DNA of 64,000 bases from Candidatus Jettenia sp. AMX2 (GTDB lineage: Bacteria > Planctomycetota > Brocadiia > Brocadiales > Brocadiaceae): the NCBI GenBank assembly GCA_030583665.1, contig CP129469.1, positions 3,215,043 to 3,279,042 on the forward strand, read 5' to 3'. Position numbers and translations under genes: made by a program. Positions 9,291 to 18,229 of the stretch are shown in pieces; position 1 is the stretch's first letter, and each line of letters starts with the position of its first letter. Below the pieces are notes generated by a model. It worked only from the letters and a program-made list of their open reading frames with translations, had not been told where the DNA came from and did not search any database.

Positions 9291-10823
9291 ATGTCAGAAA
9301 AAGAAATTACCATAAAAACAAACGGAAGGCAGCACCAGTGTCCTGGGGAATCATACACTATCAGTGATTCGGTATGCAGAGGCAGACAAAGGGTGAGCTA
9401 CCCCAAGTGTAATATATGTCTGAACAAGGTAGAACCTGCCGGCACAAGCAAACAGGAAACAGAAGCAAGATTATCCATGGGCATTTTTAAGAGCTATGAC
9501 ATTCGGGGGAAGTACCCTGCGGAGATCAACGAGCTGACAGCGAGAAAAATCGGCGCCTCGATAGCTCAATTTATGAAACAGGAAAACCCGCAATCAAAAA
9601 ATATCGTAGTGGGCAGGGATATGAGAATTTCTTCAAAGCCACTTGCCAATGCCTTGATTGAAGGTATCTGTACCTCCGGACTTAATGTCATTAATATCGG
9701 GGTTGTTTCTACAGAAATGACCTATTTTGCGGTCGGCTATTACAAATATGACGGAGGCGTCATGGTTACGGCATCTCATAATCCTGCTGAATACAATGGA
9801 TTTAAAATTTGCAGAGAACAGGCCATCCCCGTGAGTTTTGAAACGGGCATAGACCGTATTGCAAAACTGACAAACCAGTACCAGCCGCCACGCGGAGAGC
9901 CGTTGGGGAAGGTTACTATGAGTGACATTTTTAAGGATTATAAAAAACATATCCTCAAATTTGTTCAGAATATCAGACACTTTCGTATCGTTGCCGATGC
10001 CGGGAATGGTATGGCCGGGAAGGTTATCCCCCTTATTTGCGAAGGCCTTCCTCTGGAAATTGTTCCTCTGTATTTCGAGCCGGACGGGAATTTCCCAAAC
10101 CATGAACCGAACCCTCTCGACACAAAAAACCTCGTTGATTTACAGAATAAGGTGCGTGAGACCAGGGCGCATCTGGGGGTTGCGTTTGATGGAGATGCCG
10201 ACAGGTGTGTTTTTGTTGACGAAATGGGAAGGATAATCGGGTGTGATATTATTACAGCATTGATAGCCAGGCATATTTTAGAAAAAGAAAAAGGAGCGGC
10301 AATCTTATATGATCTTCGTTCAAGCCGGGTTGTGCCGGAAGAAATAAAGGCTTCTGGTGGCACACCACATCGTGAACGTGTCGGTCACGCCTATATGAAA
10401 GCCGCACTCAGGGCAAAAAAAGCCGTTTTTGGAGGAGAATTGTCAGGGCATTACTACTTTCGTGATAATTACCATTCGGACTCGGGGATGATTGCCTTTC
10501 TGACAGTTTTAGAGATTTTGAGTATAAAACGTGCCCCTTTTTCAAATATTATTGCACCATTGAAACGTTATTATTCTACGGGAGAGATGAATTTTGAAGT
10601 AAAGGACAAGGATGGGAAAATTAACGAGATAGCCAAAAAATTTTCAGACGGAAAGCCGGATTATCTGGATGGAATTACCGTAGAATATGATACCTGGTGG
10701 TTTAATGTCAGAAAATCAAACACCGAGCCATTACTGAGATTAATCATAGAGGGGAAAACAAAAGAAGCCCTGGAAAAAGGAAAAAAGTTATTAATCGGTT
10801 TTATTGAGAATAAAACCTCATGA
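9291..10823 (+). CDS. Phosphomannomutase/phosphoglucomutase with Cys-rich N-terminal extension
   Basis: The product has 510 residues from ATG 9291, after a GAGGAG ribosome-binding sequence. The enzyme core starts at MGIFKSYDIRG (ATG 9477, residue 63). It carries the phosphoserine loop TASHNPAEYNG, the metal loop DGDADR, the sugar loop GGELSGHYYFRD and the phosphate loop RKSNTEPLLRL, so it is complete. It interconverts hexose-1- and hexose-6-phosphates for glycan precursors. The first 62 residues are unusual: a C..C..CNIC arrangement that could bind a metal, absent from ordinary AlgC/ManB proteins. Translation from 9477 would give a canonical protein. It overlaps the downstream gene by ATGA. 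Confidence 0.88.
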   Translation: MSEKEITIKTNGRQHQCPGESYTISDSVCRGRQRVSYPKCNICLNKVEPAGTSKQETEARLSMGIFKSYDIRGKYPAEINELTARKIGASIAQFMKQENPQSKNIVVGRDMRISSKPLANALIEGICTSGLNVINIGVVSTEMTYFAVGYYKYDGGVMVTASHNPAEYNGFKICREQAIPVSFETGIDRIAKLTNQYQPPRGEPLGKVTMSDIFKDYKKHILKFVQNIRHFRIVADAGNGMAGKVIPLICEGLPLEIVPLYFEPDGNFPNHEPNPLDTKNLVDLQNKVRETRAHLGVAFDGDADRCVFVDEMGRIIGCDIITALIARHILEKEKGAAILYDLRSSRVVPEEIKASGGTPHRERVGHAYMKAALRAKKAVFGGELSGHYYFRDNYHSDSGMIAFLTVLEILSIKRAPFSNIIAPLKRYYSTGEMNFEVKDKDGKINEIAKKFSDGKPDYLDGITVEYDTWWFNVRKSNTEPLLRLIIEGKTKEALEKGKKLLIGFIENKTS

Positions 10824-11713
10824 TTTTTCTTCATACTATCAAAAAATATATATCTGCCGGTCAGGTACTGGCAGTAATAATTTCCTTTATCTCTTTGAAC
10901 TACGGGAATCAAAGACTTTGGGGTGAAATACCTGAAAATAAAAAGGTTTCCAATATCAAATGGGAAAACGGACAACTATCGGTGAGGCTGGTAAATTCCC
11001 CGGTGAAGGAGGTATTAAAAGAAATTATGGAGCGGTGTAAAGCAAGGATTTGGATTAATGATTCCATTGATGACATGCTTGTTACTGCAGAGTTTCAGAA
11101 TGTACCTGTCAGGGAAGCGGTTCGTATAATTCTGAAAGATATAAATTACGCCTTTGTGTATGCGCCGGGGGAGATAAGAGAAGGAAAAATATCCATGATG
11201 ACCGATAAGGATTTTCCTGTGAATTACAGTGACTTCCGGGACACACATCGTGATTCATCAGAAGCGACTCCAAAAAGACAAAAACCCCCTCGTGTCAGGG
11301 AAGAGAATACGGAAGACAAAAAAGAGTCGCTTGAATCTCTTATAAAAGATGCCCTGGAAAGCGAAAGCGCCGAAAAGAGGGAAAAAGCTGTTATTGCCCT
11401 GGCCAGGACAAGGGATGAACATGCAATAGAGGCCATAGCAAAAGTATTAATGAATGATACAAGCGAAGAGGTACGATTAAGCTCTATCGACGCCCTTTTT
11501 GCGATTGGCGATGCGAATGTCATTCAACCTCTTTCAGCAGGACTCAAAGACCGGAAACCGTCTGTCCGCGCGAGCGCGCTGGAAGCCCTGGCTGATATCG
11601 GGGGAGAAGCAGCCATTGAGTTGGTAAAAAGCGCAATAAATGACGAAGACGAATCTGTTAGGGTATTAGTGAGAGAGTTACTTGAAGAATTAGGTAATGA
11701 GAATGAGCAGTAA
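10820..11713 (+). CDS. Exported protein with secretin/TonB N-terminal-like domain and HEAT repeats
   Basis: This 297-residue protein overlaps the mutase gene by ATGA. A basic start and hydrophobic run (about residues 8-28) suggest a signal peptide or anchor. Residues about 48-115 (VKEVLKEIMERC..., VPVREAVRIILKDINYAFVY) have the short STN-domain pattern found at secretin N-termini. A charged linker follows. Three about 31-residue HEAT-like units (EKAVIALARTRDEHAIEAI, VRLSSIDALFAIGDA, VRASALEALADIGGEAAI) fill residues about 170-297. It is probably a periplasmic scaffold; the partner is unknown. Confidence 0.7.
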   Translation: MIFLHTIKKYISAGQVLAVIISFISLNYGNQRLWGEIPENKKVSNIKWENGQLSVRLVNSPVKEVLKEIMERCKARIWINDSIDDMLVTAEFQNVPVREAVRIILKDINYAFVYAPGEIREGKISMMTDKDFPVNYSDFRDTHRDSSEATPKRQKPPRVREENTEDKKESLESLIKDALESESAEKREKAVIALARTRDEHAIEAIAKVLMNDTSEEVRLSSIDALFAIGDANVIQPLSAGLKDRKPSVRASALEALADIGGEAAIELVKSAINDEDESVRVLVRELLEELGNENEQ

Positions 11714-11751
11714 TATTCCTTACATGAACTAATCATAAAGAATGGAGCCTT

Positions 11752-12213
11752 GACGATTATCAGATCTTTGTAATGAATACGGTCTTCATCCTTTTGTGTT
11801 TTATCGTTGGCAGAAGATATTATTTGAAAATGGGGCATCAGCTTTTGAGTTACTAAATGGTACCGGAGAGAGAAACAAGGAGGAGAAGGTAAAGAAATTA
11901 GAAGAGAAGTTGGCACACAAAGATGAGGTCATTGCTGAGATCATGTTTGATTATGTGAAGTTAAAAAAAATCTTGGGGAGGTTTGAAAGCAGAGTGGGTT
12001 CCGCTTGATCTGCGTGATGAGACGGAAGGCTACCAGCGGTTGACCTATATGATGATGGATCAGAATCTGGTAGCAGTCAGCCCCAGTACTACGTGTCGGG
12101 TGCTTCGGGAGGCAGGACTGCTAAACAGTTGGAACACAGAAAGCCATCGAAGAAGGGAACAGGCTTCTGTCAGCCGTTAAAGCCTCACGAGCATTGGCAT
12201 ATTGACATTTCCT
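11752..12213 (+). pseudogene. Decayed IS3-like transposase (OrfA plus start of OrfB)
   Basis: Three plus-strand frames together resemble an IS3-family transposase. An OrfA-like piece (EYGLHPFVFYRWQKILF, then a Lys/Glu-rich coiled coil) runs to about 11970. An OrfB-like piece (VSPSTTCRVLREAGLL) follows from 11983, and a third frame holds LKPHEHWHIDISY, containing the first Asp of the DDE core. The frames shift twice and the remaining catalytic domain is gone, cut off where the IS1634-like remnant begins at about 12214. No intact product is possible. Confidence 0.7.
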
Positions 12214-12639
12214 ACCGGCTTCCCACATCTGATCCAGTGCCGCCCCTAACCGGTTATCATGGAATGACTCGGCCTTAATCTGTTTCTGGAAAACAATCTC
12301 GGTATCATAGTCTCCCAATACTTCTGAGACTTTGTACAGAGCATGCTGACCGGTCAGGATTGACAAGACTATTGCCTGGAGACATTCTCCGGTACTTACA
12401 CAATTGAGTTTATGAGAATCAACCAGTTCATCGATAATCTGACCAATTTCCAGGTATTGCATACAAGCTGATACGAAAGGAAGGTGGTCAAGTCTCTTGG
12501 TAGTTAGAATTTCAAAAGAATCACTCCCCGGCATACCTTTTCCTTTCTTTTCTGAAGGTTTTTACCGGGTAGATTAATCTATCTTCCTAAAAAATCAATT
12601 AAATTTTATCTTCTCTCTGAAAAACCTCTTGAATGTCAG
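12214..12639 (-). mobile_element. Truncated IS1634-like element, 5' end only
   Basis: This matches the left end of the full elements at 38619-40462 and 46880-48723, from the terminal CTGACATTCAAGAGG (reverse complement ends at 12639) through about the first 105 transposase codons (MPGSDSFEILTTKRLDH...). It then stops abruptly inside IS3-like sequence. Several substitutions relative to the two identical full copies (MPGSD versus MQGSE, for example) mark it as an older insertion that lost its 3' part with its right flank. Confidence 0.85.
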
Positions 12640-12782
12640 TTGAAATATTGAGTATAGTTCTATACTACAATTCTTATTTTACTAATTTGTCAATGATAAA
12701 AAACCATCACACCTGACAAACGGGAATATAATGGAAACAGCTTAACAATCAGACCCCCCGGATTTTAGTTGTGTAATATTTG

Positions 12783-13397
12783 TCAGCTAAATCTTACGTA
12801 CTTCTTCTCTTCAAGATACTGTAATATAACCCTCGCGGAACCTTCAACCGACGTTTCTGAGGTATCGATCGTTAACTCAGGGTTTAACGGTTCTTCATAC
12901 GGCGCCGATATACCGGTAAATTCCTTCACAACGCCCTCGCGTGCCTTCTTGTAAAGCCCTTTTGTATCACGTTGTTCACAAACCTCCAGGGGACATTTAA
13001 TATAGACCTCGATAAATTCTCCGTCTTTGAGCAGGCTTCTGACATTATCCCTGTCTTGCCGGTACGGTGATATAAACGCCGTTATTGTTATCATATTTGC
13101 ATCAGTAAACAGTTTTGCAACCTCGCCAATCCGGCGAATGTTCTCGGAACGGTCTTCCGGGGAAAACCCGAGGTTTTTATTCAGACCGTGACGTATATTA
13201 TCGCCATCAAGTATATATGCCATACACTTATTCTCAAGGAGGGCGTGTTCAAGCTCAACAGCGATCGTTGATTTTCCTGCGCCTGAGAGGCCTGTCAACC
13301 ATAAGGTTACTCCTTTTTGTTTCATCAACTCTATTCTCTGCTCTTTTCCAATCTTACCATGATGCCACGTGATGTTGGTAGCCTTCTGCTCTGTCAT
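12783..13397 (-). CDS. cysC: Adenylylsulfate kinase
   Basis: This 204-residue APS kinase has the P-loop [11 protein letters not shown] near residue 35, [20 protein letters not shown], and FISPYRQDR with the [26 protein letters not shown] family signature. It phosphorylates APS to PAPS for sulfation or assimilation. No cysD or cysN lies nearby and it stands between IS debris and a GTPase cluster. In this setting it may serve sulfation of surface polymers, but that is inference. Confidence 0.93.
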   Translation of the reverse strand: MTEQKATNITWHHGKIGKEQRIELMKQKGVTLWLTGLSGAGKSTIAVELEHALLENKCMAYILDGDNIRHGLNKNLGFSPEDRSENIRRIGEVAKLFTDANMITITAFISPYRQDRDNVRSLLKDGEFIEVYIKCPLEVCEQRDTKGLYKKAREGVVKEFTGISAPYEEPLNPELTIDTSETSVEGSARVILQYLEEKKYVRFS

Positions 13398-13494
13398 ATC
13401 ATCTCCATAGTTAAATGTTCATGAATTTCAAACTATACAAAAATGCAAATTATTTTCTTTTATTCAATAAAAACTTTTTGCAACACACTACCGC

Positions 13495-14427
13495 CTATTT
13501 TCCCCTGAACCGCTGTTTCAGTTTTTTCCCTATCTCAAAGAGCGAAACAACACGCGGCAAGAATTGATGAAACAGGTGGGAAGAGTTGTTTTCTCCCGGG
13601 GGTTTTTTCTTGTCATGCAACCGTTTTGCGTTATTATGATTATGCAGATGATTTCGTTTCTTTTTTGGATCAAAACGGTCTATATCGTATACCGACTCAC
13701 GGACTACACCTTCCCTGACATGAGAGGGCAAAGGATTGATCTGCGCTGTTCTTGTACCCGTGTTTTTTACCGTTGAACGGCCCTCTGCTTTCGCAATGAT
13801 CCTGAAATTAAAAGTACTGACCATTTCAGGAGTAGCACCAAAGGCAAAATCCATACAATCATGATAGGTTGACGAAATCAGGCGGGTTAACTCTTTTAAT
13901 CCTTCTTTATCATACGATATGAATGCCGACCTGTTTCCGGTTATGTTTTCAGGTATGGATTTTTGTGTTTTTGCCAGTTCGGCAAGCGATTCAGTCAATT
14001 GGTCAATTTTCAGAGAATACTCTCCCGATGCATGGCGTACCAAGTTATCTGCACTCCTGAAATCCAGTTTACTCCAGGGATTTAACAGATAATTTCCGGT
14101 AAAGTTATTCAGTATCCAGGGGAGTATGAGCCAAAAATGCCTTTTGTATTTATTCGATGCACTCATTCCCTGCAAAAAGTAAATATCACGTCCTTCCTTG
14201 TCTTTATAATCTGAAAGTCCACAGCTTACAAGAAATATTGCCTCCGGATGGTTAAAACAATAGAAGGGCGGAACAGGTGACTTGTTAAAGGCGCCTTTGT
14301 GTTTTTCGTAAAAATTATAAAGCTGGTTTAGTGCCTTAAGACTCTCCCGGGAAATTTTTGGTGGAATAATCATCCACCGGTAATCTTTCGTAAGTGAACG
14401 GGAGTAAAGAAGTTCATGGTAGATCAT
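13495..14427 (-). CDS. Uncharacterised partner protein of the adjacent GTPase
   Basis: I do not recognise a named family for this 310-residue protein. It starts at ATG 14427, overlapping the stop of the upstream GTPase gene by ATGA, so the two are translationally coupled. The first about 210 residues look globular with a hydrophobic FWLILPWILNNF stretch near 100. The last 100 residues are basic and low-complexity, including a His/Asn-rich RNHLHNHNNAKRLHDKK segment, and end in RFRGK. The tail could bind nucleic acid or membrane phosphate groups. The linkage suggests it is an effector or adaptor of the GTPase. Confidence 0.6.
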   Translation of the reverse strand: MIYHELLYSRSLTKDYRWMIIPPKISRESLKALNQLYNFYEKHKGAFNKSPVPPFYCFNHPEAIFLVSCGLSDYKDKEGRDIYFLQGMSASNKYKRHFWLILPWILNNFTGNYLLNPWSKLDFRSADNLVRHASGEYSLKIDQLTESLAELAKTQKSIPENITGNRSAFISYDKEGLKELTRLISSTYHDCMDFAFGATPEMVSTFNFRIIAKAEGRSTVKNTGTRTAQINPLPSHVREGVVRESVYDIDRFDPKKKRNHLHNHNNAKRLHDKKKPPGENNSSHLFHQFLPRVVSLFEIGKKLKQRFRGK

Positions 14428-15497
14428 TTGACGGGCCTTACTCTTTCCAATGCCTTATTGAGTAATGGCTCTATGTATGGTTCAAATTGACTTAAGACCT
14501 CATAATCCTTGTTTTTTTCTTCTATAATTGCCCTCGCAATGCTTTCGGCATCCTGCTGTCGCGTGATCAACGACCATATTTTGTTCACTAATCCTGCTTT
14601 TTTCAATATCTCCGAGAGTTCCTGTTCCCTCTGTCTTATACTCATGGATGCTTCTGCCTTCATGTGTTTTAATATTTGTGCCAGACAGTAGAACAACACG
14701 TGTTCAGCATTCAGAGGCACAGGAAACCCTACAATTTTATCTTCTGTTCTGAAAGGGTACATAATATCCCCGGTGGAAGTAATCGTCCTTTGGGCATTGC
14801 CCTCTCCTACCGCAGAAACAGGAACAATGCTTCCTTCCCATGATGGATTATCCCTGCACAGGGAGACCATCTGATTAAATACTTCCATACCGCGCTCGAT
14901 TAATGGCGAATAATTATCTTTTTTCCATTGCGGATCTACGGTATCTGCCTTTGTCATCATTATTACAAACGTCAGGTTTCTGCCAGGGTAAATCCGGCTG
15001 TAGGTTGCAAATATTTCATGGATCCTGCGGGCCCCGGACCGGTGTCTTGCCTCCTTAATATTAGGATAATATGTCAGGACAAAGGCATCGACAACAAGGA
15101 TCACGGCATTACTGAGTTCAATATGGGAAGCCAGTTCGATTATTTCACTTCTCATCGTTTCTGAAACGCCATTGGAATCAACGGCATCTGTAATTTCTGT
15201 GAGAATGCCACCTCTGTAGTCGATCCAGTCGAAATATGTTACGGGTTTTGAGTTGTGGTAAACCGTGAAAGGCCATACCGTTGTTTGTTGTGTACCGTCT
15301 GGCCATTTAAATTTTTCGGCAAGCGAAAATCTGCTAAAATCACCAACACTAAGTATTGCCTGATCAAATTGCTGCATCGACCGCGGGGCAATGTAAAAAC
15401 CCGAATCATTCTGACCGCCATCGCCCAATGCCTCGTAAAGAGAAGACATGTATGCCGTTTTCCCGGATCCTGATATCCCTACCATAGTGACTTTCAT
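14424..15497 (-). CDS. TRAFAC-type GTPase of a conflict-like GTPase cluster
   Basis: This 357-residue protein opens with VGISGSGKTAYMSSLYEAL, a Walker A motif directly at the N-terminus. FDWIDYRGG near residue 100 is a Walker-B-like strand. ILVVDAFVL, followed by FVIMMTKADTVD (TKAD base-recognition motif) near 190, completes a GTPase fold. The arrangement resembles the stand-alone DO-GTPase-like proteins described in GTPase-centred conflict systems. The C-terminal about 90 residues (KAEASMSIRQREQELSEILKKAG) look helical. It overlaps the downstream partner by ATGA and follows a small two-helix membrane protein. Confidence 0.7.
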   Translation of the reverse strand: MKVTMVGISGSGKTAYMSSLYEALGDGGQNDSGFYIAPRSMQQFDQAILSVGDFSRFSLAEKFKWPDGTQQTTVWPFTVYHNSKPVTYFDWIDYRGGILTEITDAVDSNGVSETMRSEIIELASHIELSNAVILVVDAFVLTYYPNIKEARHRSGARRIHEIFATYSRIYPGRNLTFVIMMTKADTVDPQWKKDNYSPLIERGMEVFNQMVSLCRDNPSWEGSIVPVSAVGEGNAQRTITSTGDIMYPFRTEDKIVGFPVPLNAEHVLFYCLAQILKHMKAEASMSIRQREQELSEILKKAGLVNKIWSLITRQQDAESIARAIIEEKNKDYEVLSQFEPYIEPLLNKALERVRPVK

Positions 15498-15558
15498 ACT
15501 TTATTACCTCACATAATACCTTGTAGTTACAAAATAATTTGAAATTCCGGAATAAATT

Positions 15559-15834
15559 TTACACAAATTTGTTCCTTTGACGTATTATCTCAACAACAAT
15601 GCCACCAATGCCACCTAAAAACGGCATGATAGCAGCTAGTTTTAGAAAACCGGTAAGAATCCACAGAAGCGCAAAAAAGAAAATGCCTAATACTGCCCCC
15701 ACGGAAAAAGAAACGATAAATTGCACAGGCTGCAATTGATTTTGATCAGGCGTTTTTTGTTCTGCCGGCTGAAGCTTGCCCTGGTTAAGAACCCTCCTGC
15801 TCAACTCCTTATGTTTTTCGATCATATTTGACAT
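15559..15834 (-). CDS. Small two-helix membrane protein linked to GTPase
   Basis: A 91-residue protein with a soluble N-terminal about 42 residues (basic, Gln/Pro-rich), then two hydrophobic segments at about 43-62 (FIVSFSVGAVLGIFFFALLW) and 65-82 (FLKLAAIMPFLGGIGGIVVE), ending in a basic tail. It is 61 bp upstream of the GTPase gene on the same strand and probably heads its operon. No family is recognised; a membrane anchor or pore for the GTPase pair is a guess. Confidence 0.6.
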   Translation of the reverse strand: MSNMIEKHKELSRRVLNQGKLQPAEQKTPDQNQLQPVQFIVSFSVGAVLGIFFFALLWILTGFLKLAAIMPFLGGIGGIVVEIIRQRNKFV

Positions 15835-16038
15835 GCGTTTTCCCTCACGTTAATAATTGTGCAGAAATGTGCCCGGATAGTTATTCCCTTTGTTTTTAAA
15901 AATTTCAAGAGCTATTAATGTTACTAAAACCGGTACTTTTTTCGCAACATTTTCCTTTGATTTATTCAAGAAAAAGATGCTTTTTTTCTTATCCTTTTGC
16001 ACTTTACAAAAAAAGATAGGTGTCTTACAATAAAGGCA

Positions 16039-16884
16039 ATGAAAACACCTGCCTTTTATATTCTGTATCTAGCCCTGGCAACGCTGGTAATTGGTTGTGC
16101 AACGTACCGTTCCCCAATCATGCAAAGATCGATATGGGAAGACAAAACGCTTATTCTGGAAAAAATTCAGGGAGAGATACAAACACTCTCACTGCAGGAA
16201 ATATGGGAAACCATTATTTCCAGTAATGCAGACCTGCGAACATTTCGTTCGCAGCTGGATATAACGCTTAATACACCGGGAATAAAGGGCCCGCTCCATT
16301 GCAGGGGATCACTCGTATACCAAAAGCCAAATAATTTGCGGATAATCGGTTCCAAGTTCCTCACAACGCTCTTTGATATATCCTCTCATGACGACGAATT
16401 CCGGTTACATGTGCCACCGGAAGGGAAACTTTATAAGGGCACGCTTGATACCTACCATAAAATCGAGACGCTGGGCATGCATATATTTCCGGCAGACATA
16501 GTAAGTTTGTTCAATTATAAAGAGGTTTTGACAGGTGAAAAAGTTGCCTTGGAAACATGGCCTACCTATTGGTTAGTTCACCTTCTGGAAATGGACACAC
16601 GATTCGTAAATCTTAAAGGAAAACTTTCACTTGACAGGGTAAATGCGGATGTATTCCGGTGCGATCTGTTTAATACGGATGGTTCTATCCGATTGCAGGC
16701 CCTTTTTACTGACTATACGACAGTGGAGGATTGCAGGGTGCCGCAAAGGATCGATGTGCGCTGGCCATCATATGAAACAACCCTTGGCATAACCTTTTCC
16801 CTGATAGGGGTAAATATACCACTTGACCCAAAAGTATTTACCCCCTCCATTCCCGGAGGAGTACAAATACATCATTTACATTAA
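16039..16884 (+). CDS. LolA/LolB-like outer-membrane lipoprotein
   Basis: The product has 281 residues from ATG 16039 (MKTPAFYILYLALATLVIGC); an upstream in-frame codon at 15997 would only add residues before the signal. The lipobox LVIGC gives an acylated Cys at residue 20. The body (LRTFRSQLDITLNTPG.., GSLVYQKPNNLRIIG, DDEFRLHVPPEGKLYKG) has the alternating beta pattern of LolA/LolB-like and DUF4292-type lipoproteins. It is likely attached to the outer membrane and may handle lipoproteins or other lipids. Its end overlaps the convergent rpiB by 4 bp. Confidence 0.7.
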   Translation: MKTPAFYILYLALATLVIGCATYRSPIMQRSIWEDKTLILEKIQGEIQTLSLQEIWETIISSNADLRTFRSQLDITLNTPGIKGPLHCRGSLVYQKPNNLRIIGSKFLTTLFDISSHDDEFRLHVPPEGKLYKGTLDTYHKIETLGMHIFPADIVSLFNYKEVLTGEKVALETWPTYWLVHLLEMDTRFVNLKGKLSLDRVNADVFRCDLFNTDGSIRLQALFTDYTTVEDCRVPQRIDVRWPSYETTLGITFSLIGVNIPLDPKVFTPSIPGGVQIHHLH

Positions 16885-17333
16885 AGCCCTTTTCCGTTTT
16901 CAACATCCGTAATCTTTCCGACACGGCGGGCGTGCCTCCCGCCTTCAAAAGGTGTTTCCAGCCATAACTTAATTTTTTGCTCCAGCAGTTCTTCGTTTAC
17001 AATGTCGGCGCCGATGCAGAGCACATTGGAATCATTGTGCCTTCGGCTCATTTCTACTGTGTAAAGATTATGGCAGACAGCAGCACGGACACCTTTTACC
17101 TTATTCGCTACAAGAGACATACCAATCCCGGTACCGCAAATCAAAATCCCCCTGTCACAGACACCCGACCCTACGGACTGTGCTGCCTTAATTCCAAAAT
17201 CAGGATAATCCACCGACTCATCACCATTCGAAGGACCAAAATCTACAATAGTATGCCCCATACTGCTTAACAGGGAAGCTATACGATTCTTAAATTCAAA
17301 ACCCCTGTGGTCTGATGCTAATGCTATTCTCAT
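16881..17333 (-). CDS. rpiB: Ribose-5-phosphate isomerase B
   Basis: This 150-residue protein has the RpiB hallmarks: ALASDHRGFEFK at the start, VDYPDFG, GILICGTGIGMSLVANKVKGVRAA with the catalytic Cys region, and HNDSNVLCIGADI. It interconverts ribose- and ribulose-5-phosphate in the pentose phosphate pathway. It is convergent with the lipoprotein gene, and a threonylcarbamoyl-AMP synthase gene lies 78 bp upstream on the same strand. Confidence 0.95.
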   Translation of the reverse strand: MRIALASDHRGFEFKNRIASLLSSMGHTIVDFGPSNGDESVDYPDFGIKAAQSVGSGVCDRGILICGTGIGMSLVANKVKGVRAAVCHNLYTVEMSRRHNDSNVLCIGADIVNEELLEQKIKLWLETPFEGGRHARRVGKITDVENGKGL

Positions 17334-17411
17334 GTAATATCTTGTTTACTCTCTAAAAAAATTTTTAAGTATACTGAAGAAACGCCGCCATATCATAAGA
17401 TGGCATCTCAA

Positions 17412-18044
17412 CTAAATATTACCCTTTATCAGACTGTTTTCAAGACAACTTCTTATGCATGCCTCAGAGATAATGCCGTGACGAACAATCTCAAGGGTTT
17501 CATCCTGTACCTTTATAACGGTAGAAGGAGAGCGAAGCCGGGTAGAGCCACCATCCAGTATCGTGTGAATTTTTCCTCCGAGATCCATCAATACCTGCTG
17601 CGCATCTGTAGCGGGAGGGTATCCGGAAATATTTGCGCTTGTTGTAAGAACAGGCACTTTTGCAGTACGGATTAAATCTATGGTAACTGCATTATCGGGA
17701 AACCGTATGCCAATACTGGAACCATCCTTTAGCGGGAAAATAATCGTTAATGGCCCCGGCCAGAAAATATCCATCAACTGGCGTGCTAATTTAGAAACAG
17801 AATCAACATATTTCTTCAAATCATTACGGTTTGTAATCATGAGGGTAAGTTTTTTTTCTTCAGGTCTTCCCTTTACCTCATAAATACGTTCAACAACTTT
17901 CACATTATCCCTGTGTGCTCCCAATCCGTATACCGTTTCTGTTGGAAACGCTACCAACTCACCGGCTCTCAATGCCTCAGCCGCAGACTCTATATAACTC
18001 CAGTAGTGCTCCTGATCCCTCATGTTGAGAATTACCGTTTTCAT
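17412..18044 (-). CDS. tsaC: L-threonylcarbamoyladenylate synthase (TsaC/YwlC)
   Basis: This 210-residue YrdC-domain protein lacks the C-terminal Sua5 domain. LVAFPTETVYGLGAH near residue 32, RPEEKKLTLMI, FWPGPLTIIFP and TTSANISGYPPATD near 140 are the nucleotide- and substrate-binding motifs. It makes threonylcarbamoyl-AMP for t6A37 modification of ANN-decoding tRNAs. It lies upstream of rpiB on the same strand; this pairing is common in bacteria. Confidence 0.93.
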   Translation of the reverse strand: MKTVILNMRDQEHYWSYIESAAEALRAGELVAFPTETVYGLGAHRDNVKVVERIYEVKGRPEEKKLTLMITNRNDLKKYVDSVSKLARQLMDIFWPGPLTIIFPLKDGSSIGIRFPDNAVTIDLIRTAKVPVLTTSANISGYPPATDAQQVLMDLGGKIHTILDGGSTRLRSPSTVIKVQDETLEIVRHGIISEACIRSCLENSLIKGNI

Positions 18045-18193
18045 GTTGATTTCTCTTAAAGCCCTATTTGCATTTATGCAGAGATCGAATCTTCATACGA
18101 TCGTTTCCATAAACCGCACTGTTGCAATTTTCTGTTAGTAAAATTATACCATAGTCTAAACGGTAAAAAAAATTTTTCAACATCTTTTATACC

Positions 18194-18222
18194 TTGACAA
18201 TAAAATACTTACTTGTTACATT
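18194..18222 (+). promoter_or_regulatory. Candidate sigma70-type promoter with near-leaderless start
   Basis: TTGACA (18194-18199), a 17-bp spacer and TACATT (18217-18222) precede ATG 18230 by only 7 bases. No Shine-Dalgarno sequence fits in the short T-rich gap. If the promoter is real, the transcript would start at or within a base or two of the start codon. Confidence 0.45.
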
Positions 18223-18229
18223 TTTTTGT

